Positions 10,519 to 23,078 of a stretch of 64,000 nucleotides of DNA are shown here, one piece after another. Source of the DNA: Phytophthora hibernalis (Eukaryota > Oomycota > Peronosporomycetes > Peronosporales > Peronosporaceae); NCBI GenBank assembly GCA_012656075.1, contig JAAKBF010000007.1, forward strand, positions 1,922,001 through 1,986,000, written 5' to 3'. The notes under the pieces are model-generated. The model saw nothing but the letters and a program-made list of their open reading frames with translations. It had not been told where the DNA came from and did not search any database. The stretch's first letter is position 1. Every line of letters begins with the position of its first letter. The translations under genes were made by a program, and so were the position numbers.

Positions 10519-11435
10519 TTTAGTGAAACCGAGATTAAATTTGCTTATGCTGTATACAGCAAAAGAGCCAATTTCTAACCCAGCTTTATACTGCTTCAGG
10601 TTTGGAGGGGTAAATTAACCTCGGGTTATTATAACTCGAACAACTGGCCAAGTAAAAACGACAAAAGCATTGCAAAACACAATATAAGTGAGCGTTCATG
10701 AGCCAATACTGTTTGCAACTCTATTTTGATTGGCTGACATTAGTACTTGTCCTTAGCAGTGGTTGTGGAGCTCGGTAGCTTGGGGTACAAGAATTGCGTG
10801 TATTTTAAATAAAGTCGCGCGTTGCACGAAGAAGCTATGACATTCAGGCAAGAATACAGAGACAGCAAGAAAGGGTGTTGACAGACTATAATGACAGGAA
10901 TCCCAGTAAATTTAATTTATTTCGCATTTAATATACACTTCGTACGACGGGTGCATTTTCTTGTGCTGTGAAACCGCGAGGAGATGAACTTGGGCATTAA
11001 AATATCCATGAATTTGCAGTGTCAAGTTGCCAGTGACCACTTCATCAGTGTCTTATGACGACAAGCAGGCGACAAACCTTCGCGCAACATACATCTGAGC
11101 TAATTGGCTAATAGATTCTGGCACTTAGCTTAGGTGGACGACACAGGCAACAAGCAGGTCTTATTTTGATTTGTAAACAACATGATATTCTGAAAAATAC
11201 CGGATGTAAATATGCGTTTTCTTATTATAGGAAGCTATATAGTTTCCAAGGTTTCTTTGTTTTCCTAAAATCGTACCTCCCCAAACAAATTTAGATTCAC
11301 CCCCACAGTACTCGAGTTGTGAGCTAAAGCTTCGACAGTAAGAGGTTTTTGCTACCCTAAGCGATCAGGGTTACGTGTTAATCATCGAGGTCAGTTCCAT
11401 TAGGTCGGGGACCGCGAACATCAGAGGTTTCAATA
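10519..11435. other. AT-rich non-coding stretch
   Basis: No coding signature, intron pattern or clear repeat boundary seen in about 0.9 kb. Confidence 0.5.
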
Positions 11436-11920
11436 GTTAGTGTGTCTTCGTAAATTATAAGACATGGGGTTATGAACGTTTCGTTGAAAATTAACACCAC
11501 TCCGTGATTTTCACAAATTAACCGACTTGATGAATGCGTGGGGCGATTGGAATTAGATGGGAAATATTACTGTACAGAGATGTCCTTTAAAGTCTTAAAT
11601 ATATTATTTAAGATTATCCAGATTTTCCTCCCTTTTCTGAATGAATGTGAGTAAAAGTATTGGAATTTGAAAAGTGGAGTTTGAACGTAGTTTCTGACAG
11701 TTATTTTACTTACATTTATTGAGTTAAGTATAGAAAACTAAAAAATTTAAAACATTGGAAAGATGCCCTGTTATGATTTGTTAACCATTACAATCGTACC
11801 ACACATTCACGAAGTCGTTGAACTAGTGAAAATTAGGTAGTGGTGTTATTTTTCAGCAAAACGTTTCCGGTAACGAAAACCTAGTCCTAAATATCATGGT
11901 TCACGAAAACACATTAATTA
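11436..11920. mobile_element. MITE-like element with long inverted arms
   Basis: Two arms of about 105-120 bp form an imperfect inverted repeat. The left arm at 11436-11541 (TGTGTCTTCG ... ACACCACTCCGTGATTTTCAC ... GCGTGG) pairs with the right arm at 11799-11920 (ACACATTCACGAAGTCGTTG ... GTAGTGGTGTTA ... CGAAAACAC) at roughly 75-80 percent by eye. About 260 bp of AT-rich spacer lies between. There is no open frame. The structure fits a non-autonomous foldback or MITE-like DNA transposon. No target duplication was identified. Confidence 0.65.
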
Positions 11921-13335
11921 CGGTAATCAGTGTAACAGTGGCACAAAAATGACTGGCGCTTTTTCACGTCGCAAGAAAATGACTTCACCAGGAAAAGATT
12001 CTCCACCAGACCCTGCTTCGCTTTCGCGGGAACCCACACCGGACGCAAAACCTAGATTTTATCCCTTTATGTGTGTTTATGATGTTTTATATTAATAATT
12101 GTGTGGACCACTACATGCCAATGAAGACACTATAAAACAAAGTGACAACATTTAAAGGAGATTCTGTACTTTTTCTTCAAATAATGTTGCAGCCAGTGGG
12201 GCATCCATACAGATCCCCGACGCCACTATCGTCTTTTCTTAGAAAATTCAAACTTTTGCTCGGTTTGTTGCCCCCTATTATCATGCCGAGCTCGGTGTCG
12301 GTGCCGCTTACAGTCCAAAGTCTCACTAACCCCTCCATGAGGGCGTCGATGCAAGCAAAGACTATATCGTCGAGGTTCAGCGAAAGTCCTGGAACGGTAG
12401 TGCTCGAAACGTTATCTGCAAACTCTCCTTGGAAAGATTCTCACGCTCTAAATTATGCTTGGTGAGTTCGTAGCGAGAGTGGTCCAACATCCAAACCCCT
12501 TAGAGCCTGTGTTATTTGCTCTCCAGGCACCAATTTGATATATTAGTTCACCCGACTGGACCGAGGCGGATCCGTTCAAAACGACCTCTTCCACCGTCAG
12601 CAAGGGTCGCTCATACGCGAGCAGGACTCGATTCCGACGAATTGGTTTAGCTGCGGCGGGCTGGTGAGTTCATATCTCCCTGGCGTTGCAGGAACGCTGT
12701 CTCCATTTGGAGGCAGGAGGTAGTTCCTTATATTTGTGTAAATTTTGATGTCTAAGCTTGTTGCCCCCGCTCTAATCGAACTCTGAGCTGCTTTCATGAA
12801 TTCGGATGAATGTCATCAACTGTCCGTCACCTTTTCTTCTCGGTCAATTTTTAATGGTTCTGACGTAAAAGCTAGCTTTAGACAACCGTTATTGAATGAT
12901 AGTGCTTTTATGCCTTTGATGGACGGAAATACTACCGGGTCGACTTGGCCCAGCGGCACCACACCGCAATGCGCAGATCGTGACAGTATGTTGATTTTGT
13001 CATGTACATTGGCAGCACAGAGACGCAAGGTGTTGCAAATTCTACAGCTTTGATGCACCCGCCTCCACCATCATATACCACCAATACTTAACCATATTTC
13101 AGTTAACGTTCAGCTTTGCTGTCTTGAGCTGCACAACTTGAGCTGTTGCCGCGCTGCTGACGACGATAATGTTCTTGCAGCTATCGTTTCCAGCCACGCT
13201 GACACCACACTACATGATATCTACTTTGACCCTTTTCGTGGTCTTCAGGAACCTGCTGCAGTAGCGGTCTGCAACATCACTCTCGGCAATGTGAATTCTG
13301 CTCGCGTACTGGAAGACCACGCTGAGCGTGTATTG
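11921..13335. other. Non-coding or unrecognised stretch
   Basis: Short open frames on both strands (for example 12142-12465 plus and 12816-13058 minus) show no family motifs and most start at non-ATG codons. The right end may hold the 3' flank of the Ulp1-like pseudogene. Confidence 0.4.
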
Positions 13336-14335
13336 CTACATTTCATCCGCAGTGAAGCTTTTGCACCAAACCACAACTGCTTGATCGCGGCAACTTCGCG
13401 AAAACTGAGTAATGTTCCAGGTAACCAGGCCGCACGAATTGCACATACGGAGGTAGCGGTATCGCATGCACTGCAAGTTTTCTTGTCCAAGTGTCCTAGA
13501 GGTTCCGCACCGCCAAAACTCTTGAAAGCGAGTAAGACGTAGATGCCACAATTATAGCTGTCGGTCTGGTCGCTCAGTCCCGACTCGAAATTTCGAACGC
13601 GAAATGATTTTTGCGCACGACTGGGTAGCAAAGTTATCATTTTCTGCGCTACAGTACGGAACCCGACCGTGTACTACGAAGAACTCGAATCATAGACGTA
13701 GACGAATCCGCCCTTAAGGTCCATGGAGATCGAGCACCAATGATTTCCGTTGCAATTCAATGGAATCAGGACCTTCTCATTCGGAAAGAATGTTTCGGAC
13801 GTTTTCATTTGAGGGGCTCATGTTTCCGTCCACGACGACACCCAGGGTAGAGGAGTCAACGATTGCAATACTGGGTATGGCAGAAAATAATGTCGACAAT
13901 ATATTGTGCATCACCTCGTCGGTTATCAGGTCTTTTCATGCCAAAGCCAAAACATTTACTTGCATTGCATTTACAATTGATTAGTATACCTCAAATACAT
14001 GCATTAGTGATACGTACCGTTGATACCAGAATCGGGATCTCCTTCAGTTTTTCCGGCAGCTCTGGGCCGATTCAACGGAATAGCTGTCGTTGCCGTGGCG
14101 TGAAAGGTCTATCCCATCAATCCATTTCAGCGCGCCGTTGATCTTCTTAAATGCCGCAGCTGCAACATGCCACTATTTCATCAGCTTTGGTGAACACTCC
14201 GATACCGACAATCTTTAGTGCAATATCTAGTTCTCTAACACCCGCATGCTTTCGCTGATAGGCCGCCACTTTGGTACCGCACTTCTTAATAAGCACCATA
14301 GGGAATATTTTGATAATCTCCAAGGGTCGCATCAA
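13336..14335 (-). pseudogene. Ulp1-type (C48) cysteine protease fragment
   Basis: The minus strand holds the catalytic layout of an Ulp1/SENP-like SUMO-protease fold. A segment at about 13930-13800 reads VMHNILSTLFSAIPSIAIVD, as in the N-terminal helix region. A block at about 13745-13660 reads IPLNCNGNHWCSISMDLKGG and then VYVYDS, giving the His and Asp regions. A block at about 13600-13535 reads QTDSYNCGIYVLLAF, giving the Gln and nucleophile Cys. These blocks lie in different frames, and the C-terminal YRYLRMC stretch changes frame again. Upstream, 14335-14147 is open but unrecognised. Such proteases are known cargo of MULE-type transposons. It points away from the plus-strand MULE that starts near 14767, about 430 bp away. 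Not functional as written. Confidence 0.7.
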
Positions 14336-14766
14336 TGGTTTACTTCAGGCAGCTTCGAAATTTCATGGGCAATGGGGGTTTCGTTTTTTCACGAAGAAGA
14401 AGAGCTTAAACTTGAGCGTGTTCTCTTGGGTCGAGTTGAAAGTTGAACAGTCAGAAAGCAGCTCAAACACCGACAGAACGCTGATTTGTTTTTTCGTGCA
14501 TCTTGAAATCTTCTTGAACCATCGCAATGTTCAAGTTTCGTTCTTATGTTCGGGCAGTTTACCTCCTAATGTATCTTTATTTAACCCAAAATATAATTAA
14601 ACCAAGCCACACCTTATAACCGACCAGTGGGTTTTATTTTTATCAATAGAAGCCATCTCCTTCCGATCAACACGCATTGTACGATTCCCGATGTCTGGAC
14701 GTGAAAATGCCTAAGATCCTGCCCCCAGTCTGTCTCTGGTGGGGAAGATTGACCTGCTCGTAATTC

Positions 14767-16990
14767 ATGACCACGATTCAATTAAACTTCATGAAATTTC
14801 CCAACAACTTCTGCGTGCACAGCTTTTCTGAAAGACTTTGTATTGAATCAGAACAAGACAATTATTCAGACCTCACATTGGAGTCTCAAGAAATGGAGAA
14901 GTGCAAAAACGGAGGAGGATGGATAACTCAGAAACGTGAAAAAGAAAAGAAGGATACTGATTTTGTCCTGACCAAGTTCGCTCATATTCTTTTTAAAGCA
15001 TGGTACGTGACTAAAATCCCATACCCACAGTCAATGTTGCTCTTCTATTGGTACCTCTATACTGTTGCAGTTGACACGAATGACGGGATTGCACAGTGCA
15101 ATGGTTATTTTCCGCTCGAGCTCGCGTAGCTGCGGATATTCGTAGTGTTGACAAATCTAACATGGATACCCGACCTGCTTCGTTGTATCGCCCAATCTCA
15201 CTCTACAAGGCACAGATGAAAAAGAAGGTGACTACAATCTATTACGAAGTTATCATCAGGCATTTGCAAGCAAAAATCAAGGATCGAGGGTTTCGTGTCA
15301 GCTCGATGAATTTCGTAGATTCTACTGTGCCTTTTTACTTGTAGGTCCAATTGCTGAGAAACAATCGTCTTGACTTCCTGTTCTTCAAGTCGACGGGGCA
15401 CACATGAAAAACGACAGATACAATGGCGTATGTCTCACTTTGATAGCACTCGATGGTAATGGACAAGTTGCGCCAATTGCTGTGGCTTTTGTTCCATCTG
15501 AAACAGCCGATAATTTTGCATGGTTTTTTTGCGAACTGCATTGCTGGTGGCCTCAACTTGAAAGACGTTGCACTTTTCTCCGATCGCGGAAAACAGAGAT
15601 GGGCTCAAATAAACTCGGTGTTAATGTGATGCGTTGCTTGAAGGCAAATGCCGAAGTGAGTTGATTAGTTTACTTCACCTGCTTTACTTGTCATTCCTAT
15701 TTGCTGCCTTGGCCTCGATCTCAGCCCGCCACATGCATTGACCAATGACATTGCAGCCCAGAACAGTTCAGCCGTAACCGTTCCCCACAGTCCCAATGTA
15801 ATATGTGACTGTGCATGAGCGGGGCACAGATGCTCAGCACTCGGACATAACATCAACTTAAAGTTCTGTGCTTTCCCCACTATTCTCAAAGTAAAATACC
15901 GTTTCAAGTCGGTGGACCCCACCATCAACACCATTCAGCCTTTCGTTATGCGATTACAAAAGGCTGACAATATCACAGAGTACGAGTCAACACTATCAAT
16001 CATAGCTAGTAAATTTCAGATTCCTCGCAAACGCCGTACGAATGATGGAAAATTTGAAGACCAAACTATGGCACAATATATACGCAACATCCACCCCACA
16101 TCCTGGACAAATCTAGGTAATTACGACCCTGTTTGAGGCAGAGCAACAGTTCCTTTTAGAGAATTGGGACCAATCCGCAGCATTCGGCAAGCCCACCAAT
16201 ATCTATGGAGTCAAAACTACCAGCGCTACTGAAGGCGAAAACCGTGCCCTCATCGTGAGAAACTAGAGTTAACGCGGTACCCCTCACACACGTCACGTTC
16301 TGCGACCGAGCATCAGCAACGTTGTCGAAAAATAAGCTATTAGTCGAGAGCTGGCCAGACGAGGGTGCCAACGTTACACCCAAGGCGAAAGTTTTATACG
16401 ACAAGGAAATCTCTCGAACTGCCGGTTGCACGGTGTCAAAAGTTTCCCAATTTCTTTTCTACGTGGGGGATTGTATTCGAATTCAACGCACCAACAGAAA
16501 TAATTCTAGCGACATTGATTCAGTCCCCGACAAACTCGCGCGTACACACAAAGTCGACATCGAAAGCAAAATATGTGCCCGTTGTCATACCAATGAGCAT
16601 CCCCAAGTCCCCTGTCGTCACTTGCTCGCTGCATTGAAAACAATAAAAGTCAAAGTAAGCCAAAATTGACTGATTTGTCGTTATTCAGTGATTGATACAA
16701 GGTTGCGATGTATCGCGCGATGCATTTGAATCGATAACTCTAGACTTGCCCTTGTCACACGATTTAAAACCGTTGTCGGTATCCTTCCTCCTTCCATGTA
16801 CAGACCAGCTGGGGGAGATCGCGCGGCGACAGAGCAAATACTCCAAAACGTATCCCAAACTGAGATGAGCAACGCAGAAAGTCATCGCAGCGTGCCTCTC
16901 ATGCAACAGGCACGGATCAACTCAATCTTACTCCTGACGAAGAAGCTGATTCCGACGAAGAGTTTTTCGCTACCATCAGCCAACAAATTG
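14767..16990 (+). pseudogene. MULE transposase with SWIM zinc finger (plus strand)
   Basis: Pieces in order: a lysine-rich N-terminal part (14767-15344); the first catalytic motif at about 15388-15470 reading VDGAHMKNDRYNGVCLTLIA; PIAVAFVPSETADNF after it; and a second-Asp region (LKDVALFSDRGK) in another frame at about 15555-15590. An intron-like gap ends in TTGCAG at 15755. A C-terminal helical part follows (IRNIHPTSWTNL at about 16085, ATEGENRA near 16215), and finally a SWIM finger with Cys-x-Cys-like ICARCHTNE and PCRHLLAAL at about 16560-16635. The layout is standard for MULE transposases. Stops and frame changes occur between most pieces. No terminal repeats were found. Confidence 0.75.
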
Positions 16991-17202
16991 TAGAATCAAC
17001 GGTGAAAAACAAAGAACGGACGAGTATAGTGGCTGTGGACTTGCTGACAGACATAACATTGCCACTTGCTCCTAGGTGAATCTGGATGTAGCTGAATTCG
17101 GCAGCGAAACCACTCCCGGGAGTATTTGATCAGGAACTGCCCCTTTCAATTTCTACTTCGGTCACTGCCTGAATTTCTATCTAGAATTGAGCCACTTCCG
17201 AT

Positions 17203-17225
17203 TTAACCCTTTCGCGATTCACCTA
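17203..17225. repeat. Candidate piggyBac terminal end (TTAA plus CCCTTTCGCG)
   Basis: TTAA followed by CCCTTTCGCGATTCACC sits about 150 bp beyond the C-terminal end of the piggyBac transposase. piggyBac elements insert at TTAA and have ends that often start CCC. No matching end was found on the other side, so this is tentative. Confidence 0.4.
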
Positions 17226-17359
17226 GGAAAACTATAGTATAAAAATCTAAGTCACTTATTTCATAACCCGTTGGACGCGGAGGGGTGACAAGGACAGGCT
17301 ACTAAAAGTCCGTATACCACTCCGGGATGGTAATTAGCCCTTCTTCCCCTCGGAGAACT

Positions 17360-19530
17360 TCACACAGTAGAACGTTGATGTTCCCGCCCCTCTTTGGCCG
17401 CGGGCTTGTAGTAGGAGCTTTCTTTGCACTGCATTTGCCGTAATCGCTGAACACCGTTGTTCAGGCGGGTGTCGGTGGTTTGGACGAGCAAGTGATCACC
17501 TTGGACCACGATTGGGTTGACGCTCATACGTATCGGAGATTCCGTCGAGGATCGCGTGGCCGTGAATGATGCATCGGTCTTTTGGATGAGCTGTCTGTGC
17601 AGCGTTGTCAGGAATGTGTAGTGCGATATCCGGTTTTTATGTTGCTTCTCCCACATGTGCGCGTGGACGATATACGCATTGACGACATCCATGTCGACTA
17701 CACCGAGGAAAAGACTCTTGTAGTGCTTCTGTAATCTGTAACACCGAACAGCATTAGATAATTTCAAAAAGATGACAAGAACAGCTTTTCGAACCCACCT
17801 TGTCGCTAGCTGCATAGAGTACGACTGAAGTCGCAATTGGTCGTGAAGGTCAACCCCACCCATGGAGCGTTGATATTCATTGCCCAACCCTGGTCATGGC
17901 ATCGTTCTGAGCGTCCCGCTCTTCTCGCATCGCTGTACACTTGTCGACGAGGCAGACACTTGAAACGACAGAAAGTACACACTGCGGTTGTCGACCCATC
18001 CGACAGCAGCAAGTCCTGGATTGCTTTTGGTAATTGCCATTGTGAACGACCCTCGCAGATATGCAGCGGGTTGCTTCTTGAAAGGATACTGCACCTCCTT
18101 GCACCAGCCCTTACGATTTGTCTGGATGGTGCCCACGAAGTTGAATCCCATTGTACGGAGCTGCTGTGCCAGCGAAAATGACGTGTAGAATCGATCAAGA
18201 ATAAGGCAGGAAACACACACGCAACTTTCTGCACAACTGCAGCAGGTCCACTTTTGGTGTGCATCGAATGGGTGCCGGCAACATCCTTTTCCTACCGACG
18301 TCAAGCTCCGCCTTGACCCATAACCACATTAGAATCAAGTCAGCAAATGTTCACAATATAAAGCAGACAGCGTCATCTTACCTTTTACAGTATCCAGTTT
18401 CCACACAGCACGTCATCACATACTTTGAGTCCCACTTGTGCAGCTTGTCCTTCAGGTACTGGCGATTTGGTTTTGACGGTTCGGAAATGGCAGTATGCCT
18501 TCGTCGATCGCCACATGCGAACCAAGAACATATCCCTCTTTGAACGTCTTCTCCACGGATGATAGTACTGGTCTGATTTTCTATGCTCGGTCACGAGCAG
18601 CGGAAGGATCGCGGTTGTCCGAGAAATGCAAGAACCTCGTGATGTCCCGAAATCGACCTGGCATCATGACTTTCGAGAAGGTTCCGACGGGAATAAGACC
18701 ATCATCCACAGTATTCCAGCGCATCTCAAACCTTTTACGAGGACTCAATGTGTGTGCCATCATCAAACCAATCCATTGAACAATTTCATGTGACGGATTT
18801 TTCAAAGCGCTCCAGCTTTCTGCTTCACTTATCTATACTCTTCTGTGACCGGTGTGTTATTTCATTCTCCTTCGTCGCCACTTTTCCCAGCCGAACTTCA
18901 AGTGTCTGCTCCCAATAACGATGGGTCTCGCACGCAACACGACGCCAGAACTGTTTCGGTAGGAAGTAGTAGAACAGGGAAAGTGGAGACTTCGCTGCTT
19001 CCAATACGCTTTGGGATGGCCCACAGTAACCTTCGTACATTTTGTCGATATCGGGATCGCTCACAATAGTGGCTACCTCGTTTTCTGGTATCACAGTCCA
19101 TCCCCGAGCAGCCATGTCCGCCTACTGGTCGTCGTTTAAAATTTGGGATGCTCCTGGCAGCATAAATCCACGTTAGTAAGATGATCTTGTCAACCCCAAT
19201 AATAAACAGCTTGCAGCATACCTTCAATGCGCATGTGGAGTCTTTCCAACCTGACCTCGCTCATCAAATCAGCAACACGGCTTGTTTCAGCGACAACAGA
19301 TTCGTCAAAATCAGCAGATGGGTCTTCTTCAGCATCAGTTAGGTTTTCCACACCCATGAATTCTTTGCCACCATCTGCTTCAGACTCGATGCACTCCTCG
19401 GTCTCACCGAGAATGAGATTAGGATCACTTGGTTCCACATCAGCAAAAACAATTGCTTCAACATGGTCCTTGTCAACACAGTGCACGACATCAGATGATA
19501 CTCCGCTCTGATCACCAGTCCTTGCATCTT
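17360..19530 (-). pseudogene. piggyBac-type transposase
   Basis: Reading the minus strand: an acidic N-terminal exon (about 19530-19215); an intron at about 19217-19150 with donor GTATGC, TTACTAAC branch and acceptor GCCAG; then SPLSLFYYFLPKQFWRR (18990-18930), FRDITRFLHFSDN (18660-18620), GILPFPNRQ-like sequence, LDRFYTSFSLAQQL (18210-18170) and finally YQRSMGGVDLHDQLRL (17875-17830). The last two motifs are typical of the DDE_Tnp_1_7 domain of piggyBac proteins, which excise and insert at TTAA. Blocks at 18825-19115, 18581-18805, 17894-18304 and 17360-17887 lie in several frames, only some of which introns could explain, so this copy is probably dead. A neighbouring Harbinger-like fragment abuts its N-terminus. 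Confidence 0.8.
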
Positions 19531-19539
19531 CTTCGCATT

Positions 19540-20234
19540 CTGCCAATGTGCTGCAGCTTGTCGGCGAGAGGGAACAGTGTGCCATGAGTGAGCACGACGC
19601 AATTGACAAACCGTGGGCGTCCTTAATTCGCTGTGCAATGCAGCGGCGCTCGGCCGCATCGAGCCATGTGACGATGGTGGCTTCAAGCTTCACACTCCGG
19701 TGACAGCTCGACCGAGGTACTTATATACGGAACCTCTTGTATTTCCAAGACTCTTCGCGATCTCTGGGGATGTACTAGCGTTGCCATACGATCCGAGGTA
19801 CTTCAGAAGTACCATCAAGTGGATCACAACACCACATCTAAATAGTTTTCCGCCTTTTGTCTTGAATGTCTGATCATCCTTCACGAGTTCAACCAAGCTG
19901 AAAAACTCAGGGCGGCGGACCAGAAATGTTTTTCAAAACTCGGTGTCGGTTGAGTGGACGTGGTGGCGAAGCAGCTTCAACCATCGTTTATTTCACTTAC
20001 GGTAGCGAGACGGTCGCCAAGCAAACGAGAAGCCTGCAAACACTCTAATTACATGGCCCAATACTCGTCCTGGTCACCCTCTCCAGAGTTTTCATCGCTC
20101 AAGAGGTCTCTTCTGAGAGAAGCAGCTTCTCGCTGTGCTATCACTTCCTGCACACGGCGCAGCTCTCGCTGTCTTGCGGAGGATCGCGCCATATTGACTG
20201 GCTTTCGTGAAAAATCTTCTGTCGAGCTGCACAA
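19540..20234 (-). pseudogene. PIF/Harbinger-like transposase N-terminal fragment
   Basis: The minus strand reads EFFSLVELVKDDQTF and then VLLKYLGSYGNASTSPEIAK and LGNTRGSVYKYLGRA, a helix-turn-helix typical of the start of PIF/Harbinger (DDE_4) transposases. After a one-base frame change near 19700 come TIVTWLDAAERRCIAQRIK and HGFVNCVVLTHGTLFPLADK, the region before and around the first catalytic residue. Upstream, 20234-20049 is an Arg/Glu-rich exon ending near an apparent donor GTAAGTG at about 20000. The rest of the catalytic domain is missing where piggyBac sequence begins. Family call rests on motif memory. Confidence 0.6.
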
Positions 20235-20860
20235 AAACGTTTGAGGTTGCTGTCAACTGCAAGAGGGGTCAATTGCGCTGACTGTGATTGGGCATAAATT
20301 CGTCGCACTGGCTATCACGAAAAAAAGTTGCTTCCTGCATGCTAGTCTCTGAGTAATTGCCTATTGTGCCTTTCTATTATTTTGGCTAAATGGACATGAA
20401 AAACTACGTTCTCCCGAGCTCTCCGATAAGTTTTTAGGGGTTCATGCTAGGATTATAACTATGTTTTATCATCCTTAAGTCAGGATTAACAACAAACCCA
20501 TGGTGACCGATGAACCCTTGATGAAGCGCTCACAGGCTTTGTTTTTGACGCGGTGAATGAAAGTATCATTTTTTTGCAAAGGCTCTGACCTGTTATAAGG
20601 CCTAATTAAGATGCAGTAAAGACAATTGCACAACACCAGTATTACCCCGGCACTAAAAGTATCATTTTAGAATACAGGATAACATGGGCTCATATTTGAA
20701 GGGCTAGTCTCGATATATGAATACAGGTACTCTAGCCTCTAATATGAATATTGCTGTATATTACTAGTAGAGTTGTGCGAGCGCCTTCCCTACACTCAAC
20801 GCAGTCAGTGACTGACTACCTGTGAGGCGTCACTGCCTGGCAGCGCAATGGTGGAGCATG
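20235..20860. other. AT-rich non-coding stretch
   Basis: No gene seen. The phrase AAAGTATCATTTT occurs twice, near 20560 and 20656. Confidence 0.5.
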
Positions 20861-21486
20861 GTGTGCATTAGTGTGGAATCCGGACTCACCATCTCATTGG
20901 ACATAACGTCCTCACACAAGAAGGCTCGCCGACGGTGGGAAACCGCGCACCTTCTCGCGCCAGACGTCTGAGCATCCACTGTTTTTAGATGAAAAGACAG
21001 TCGAACATGGACGGTTCAGATGGGTACCAGCGATATTGGTGCAACATGCCACAACCCGCGCGACAGACTGTGCACCGTCAAAGCGGTGGCGGGTCCGTGA
21101 TGGTGTGGGGAGGCTTTAGCACCGCAGGCAAAACCGAGCTGGTTGTACTGGTAGGAAGGAAGACCTCGGACTGCTACGTCTATTCTTTGTCCGAGTATCT
21201 GCTTCCCTACGTTTATCTCCACTATGAGACCGACTTCACGTTCCAGCACGACAACGCCAGCATCCACACGTCAGCTCGCACGAAGGAGTTCTTCGAGGAG
21301 CAGGGCCTTCAGGTTATGCAGTGGCTGCCCGGTCACTAGATCGAGAATCTGTAGATCATCGTCTAGCGATCTGTCTACCCTAACGGTAAACAGTACCGTA
21401 ATGTGGCGGAATTCACGATCATCCCCTAGTATATGCTAGCTAAACTTGTTTACTCCATGCCGAGACGCTGCATCAAGGTGATCAAG
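20861..21486 (+). pseudogene. Tc1/mariner transposase fragment
   Basis: The plus strand from 20989 encodes GYQRYWCNMPQPARQTVHRQ, SVMVWGGFSTAGKTEL and FTFQHDNASIHTSA, the last holding the second catalytic Asp of a Tc1-type DDE transposase. The usual sequence after GLQVMQWLP is interrupted: stops at 21339, 21351 and 21366 precede still recognisable C-terminal sequence (SVYPNGKQYRNVAE, SMPRRCIKVIKKKG). Upstream of 20989, sequence corresponding to the first Asp region is scattered over other frames. Dead copy. It converges with the pogo-like gene on the other strand. Confidence 0.8.
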
Positions 21487-21494
21487 AAGAAGGG

Positions 21495-22877
21495 TTAATT
21501 CAGGAAACCTAGGAATTGCTTTCTCAAAGCTAAGAATAACAGTTGTTTCCGATAACTCTTCACATGCAGCAATGGTGGAGCTAATTGCACGGAGGCGCTT
21601 CTCTTTGGTAGTTCCCTCAGTAATGCCACGAAACTTTGAACGATTTTTGCCTTTAGGGGACCCATCACGCCGACGTCCAGCGGTGGACAAACCGCCGTCG
21701 TATTGGGCGAAAAGTGAACAACTGTAGCATGTGTCTCGTCGTCAACGACACGCTGATCCTCCTCAGAAACAAAGGGGTCAAAGTTATCGAGGAGGAGGGC
21801 AGCGGGTCCATCGACTTCGTGTTTTAAAAGTTTTCCTACATAAAATCTCCAGCCAACTGCATCCATCCACCCGTTATCCTGTACGGTATAGTAGTGCTCA
21901 GGCGGGTAATGAGGCAGTTCGTCGTGGTCGATGTCGCCACCGAGCTCCCTTCTTATGATGAAGAGAATCGGAAATTTTTCCTGTAAAAACACTCCAAAAG
22001 TAGTTAGAATTTTTGATATCAGTTTCGACAGCAATAAAAAACATATTAAACGCACCGTCACATCGAATCGTAAGACATGCCGTCATCCTTCCGCTGTTCT
22101 TCGTCGTCTTGACAATTCGTGCAGGGTCTTTGCGGCCTTTGATTGCCCAAAACGCGCCGGCGGCATGTCCAAATTGATACCCGTTTCGTCCATATTATAA
22201 ATCTGTGTCGGACACCATGAGCAATACTTGCCCCAAAATTCAATACAGAACTCAGCACGCTTTCGTGGCAGCTCTTCGGTCGGCATTTTGGTATCTTGGG
22301 GGTTTTGAGCCGAAAAGTCGTAGCTAAATATAGCGACATCGTGTCGCCGACATGTTAATAAAACAATTGTTAATACATTAAAACTTAATATTTTATCAAC
22401 AAAAAGATTTTACCGCTTGCAAATACGCTGACACATTCGCTCAAGTGACTGCTAAGGGCACTTGTGCTCCTCCATGTAGAGTGCACACCACCGGGGCTCC
22501 TCCAGCCACATGATGTCAATCATTGAACGCGTTGAAAGAGCCCAAACGAAATAAAGTGCCGCAAAAAAACAGTATAAACTCAAATACAGAAGAACCTCTT
22601 GGGATGTTGTCGCTGCAAATTACCTTTTCGTCTCTGCGTGTCCTTCACATACGTAACGAGGGCTGGGACACTAGGAAAGATTTCCTTGCGTCCCTGACCC
22701 TCGAGTGTTGGTGACCTCGCGTTACCGCGAAAAGCGAGCAGCTGGTCAGTCTGCCGCCGCCACCGAAAAACCGTGCCACGAGGTCTGCCGCGCTGCCTCA
22801 TCAACGCCGACTTTGGTGGCAAGCAATGCACCCTCACGCTTCTCCTTGATTGTATAACGCTTTTGCTTTTGCGCCAT
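21495..22877 (-). pseudogene. pogo-like (DDE_1) transposase
   Basis: On the minus strand an ATG at 22877-22875 begins MAQKQKRYTIKEKREGALLA, a basic helix-turn-helix start. After a frame change near 22800 comes GTVFRWRRQTDQLLAF and FPSVPALVTYVKD. An intron-rich or broken gap at 22580-22340 follows, then IYNMDETGINLDMPP (first catalytic Asp, about 22200-22155). The core continues at 21495-22061 with GPAALLLDNFDPFVSEE (second Asp) and TTAVCPPLDVGVMGPLKAK. This is the layout of pogo/Tigger-type DDE_1 transposases. Frame changes suggest decay, although some may be introns. No TA-flanked terminal repeats were identified. Confidence 0.75.
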
Positions 22878-23078
22878 TTAGGAAGTGCTTCTCGGATTTA
22901 GTTGGTCGGGCGGTAGATTTACCTGTAGTCTGCCGGCTTTGTATGTCGTTGTCCGTACGCAGATCATATCTAAATAACATCTTACTAATCCTAGAATTGA
23001 CTGAGTTACAGACCAAAACTCACTCTGTCGATACTTTTGGAGCGGACAAAGCCAGATTAGTTAACCCCAGCAAAATTA

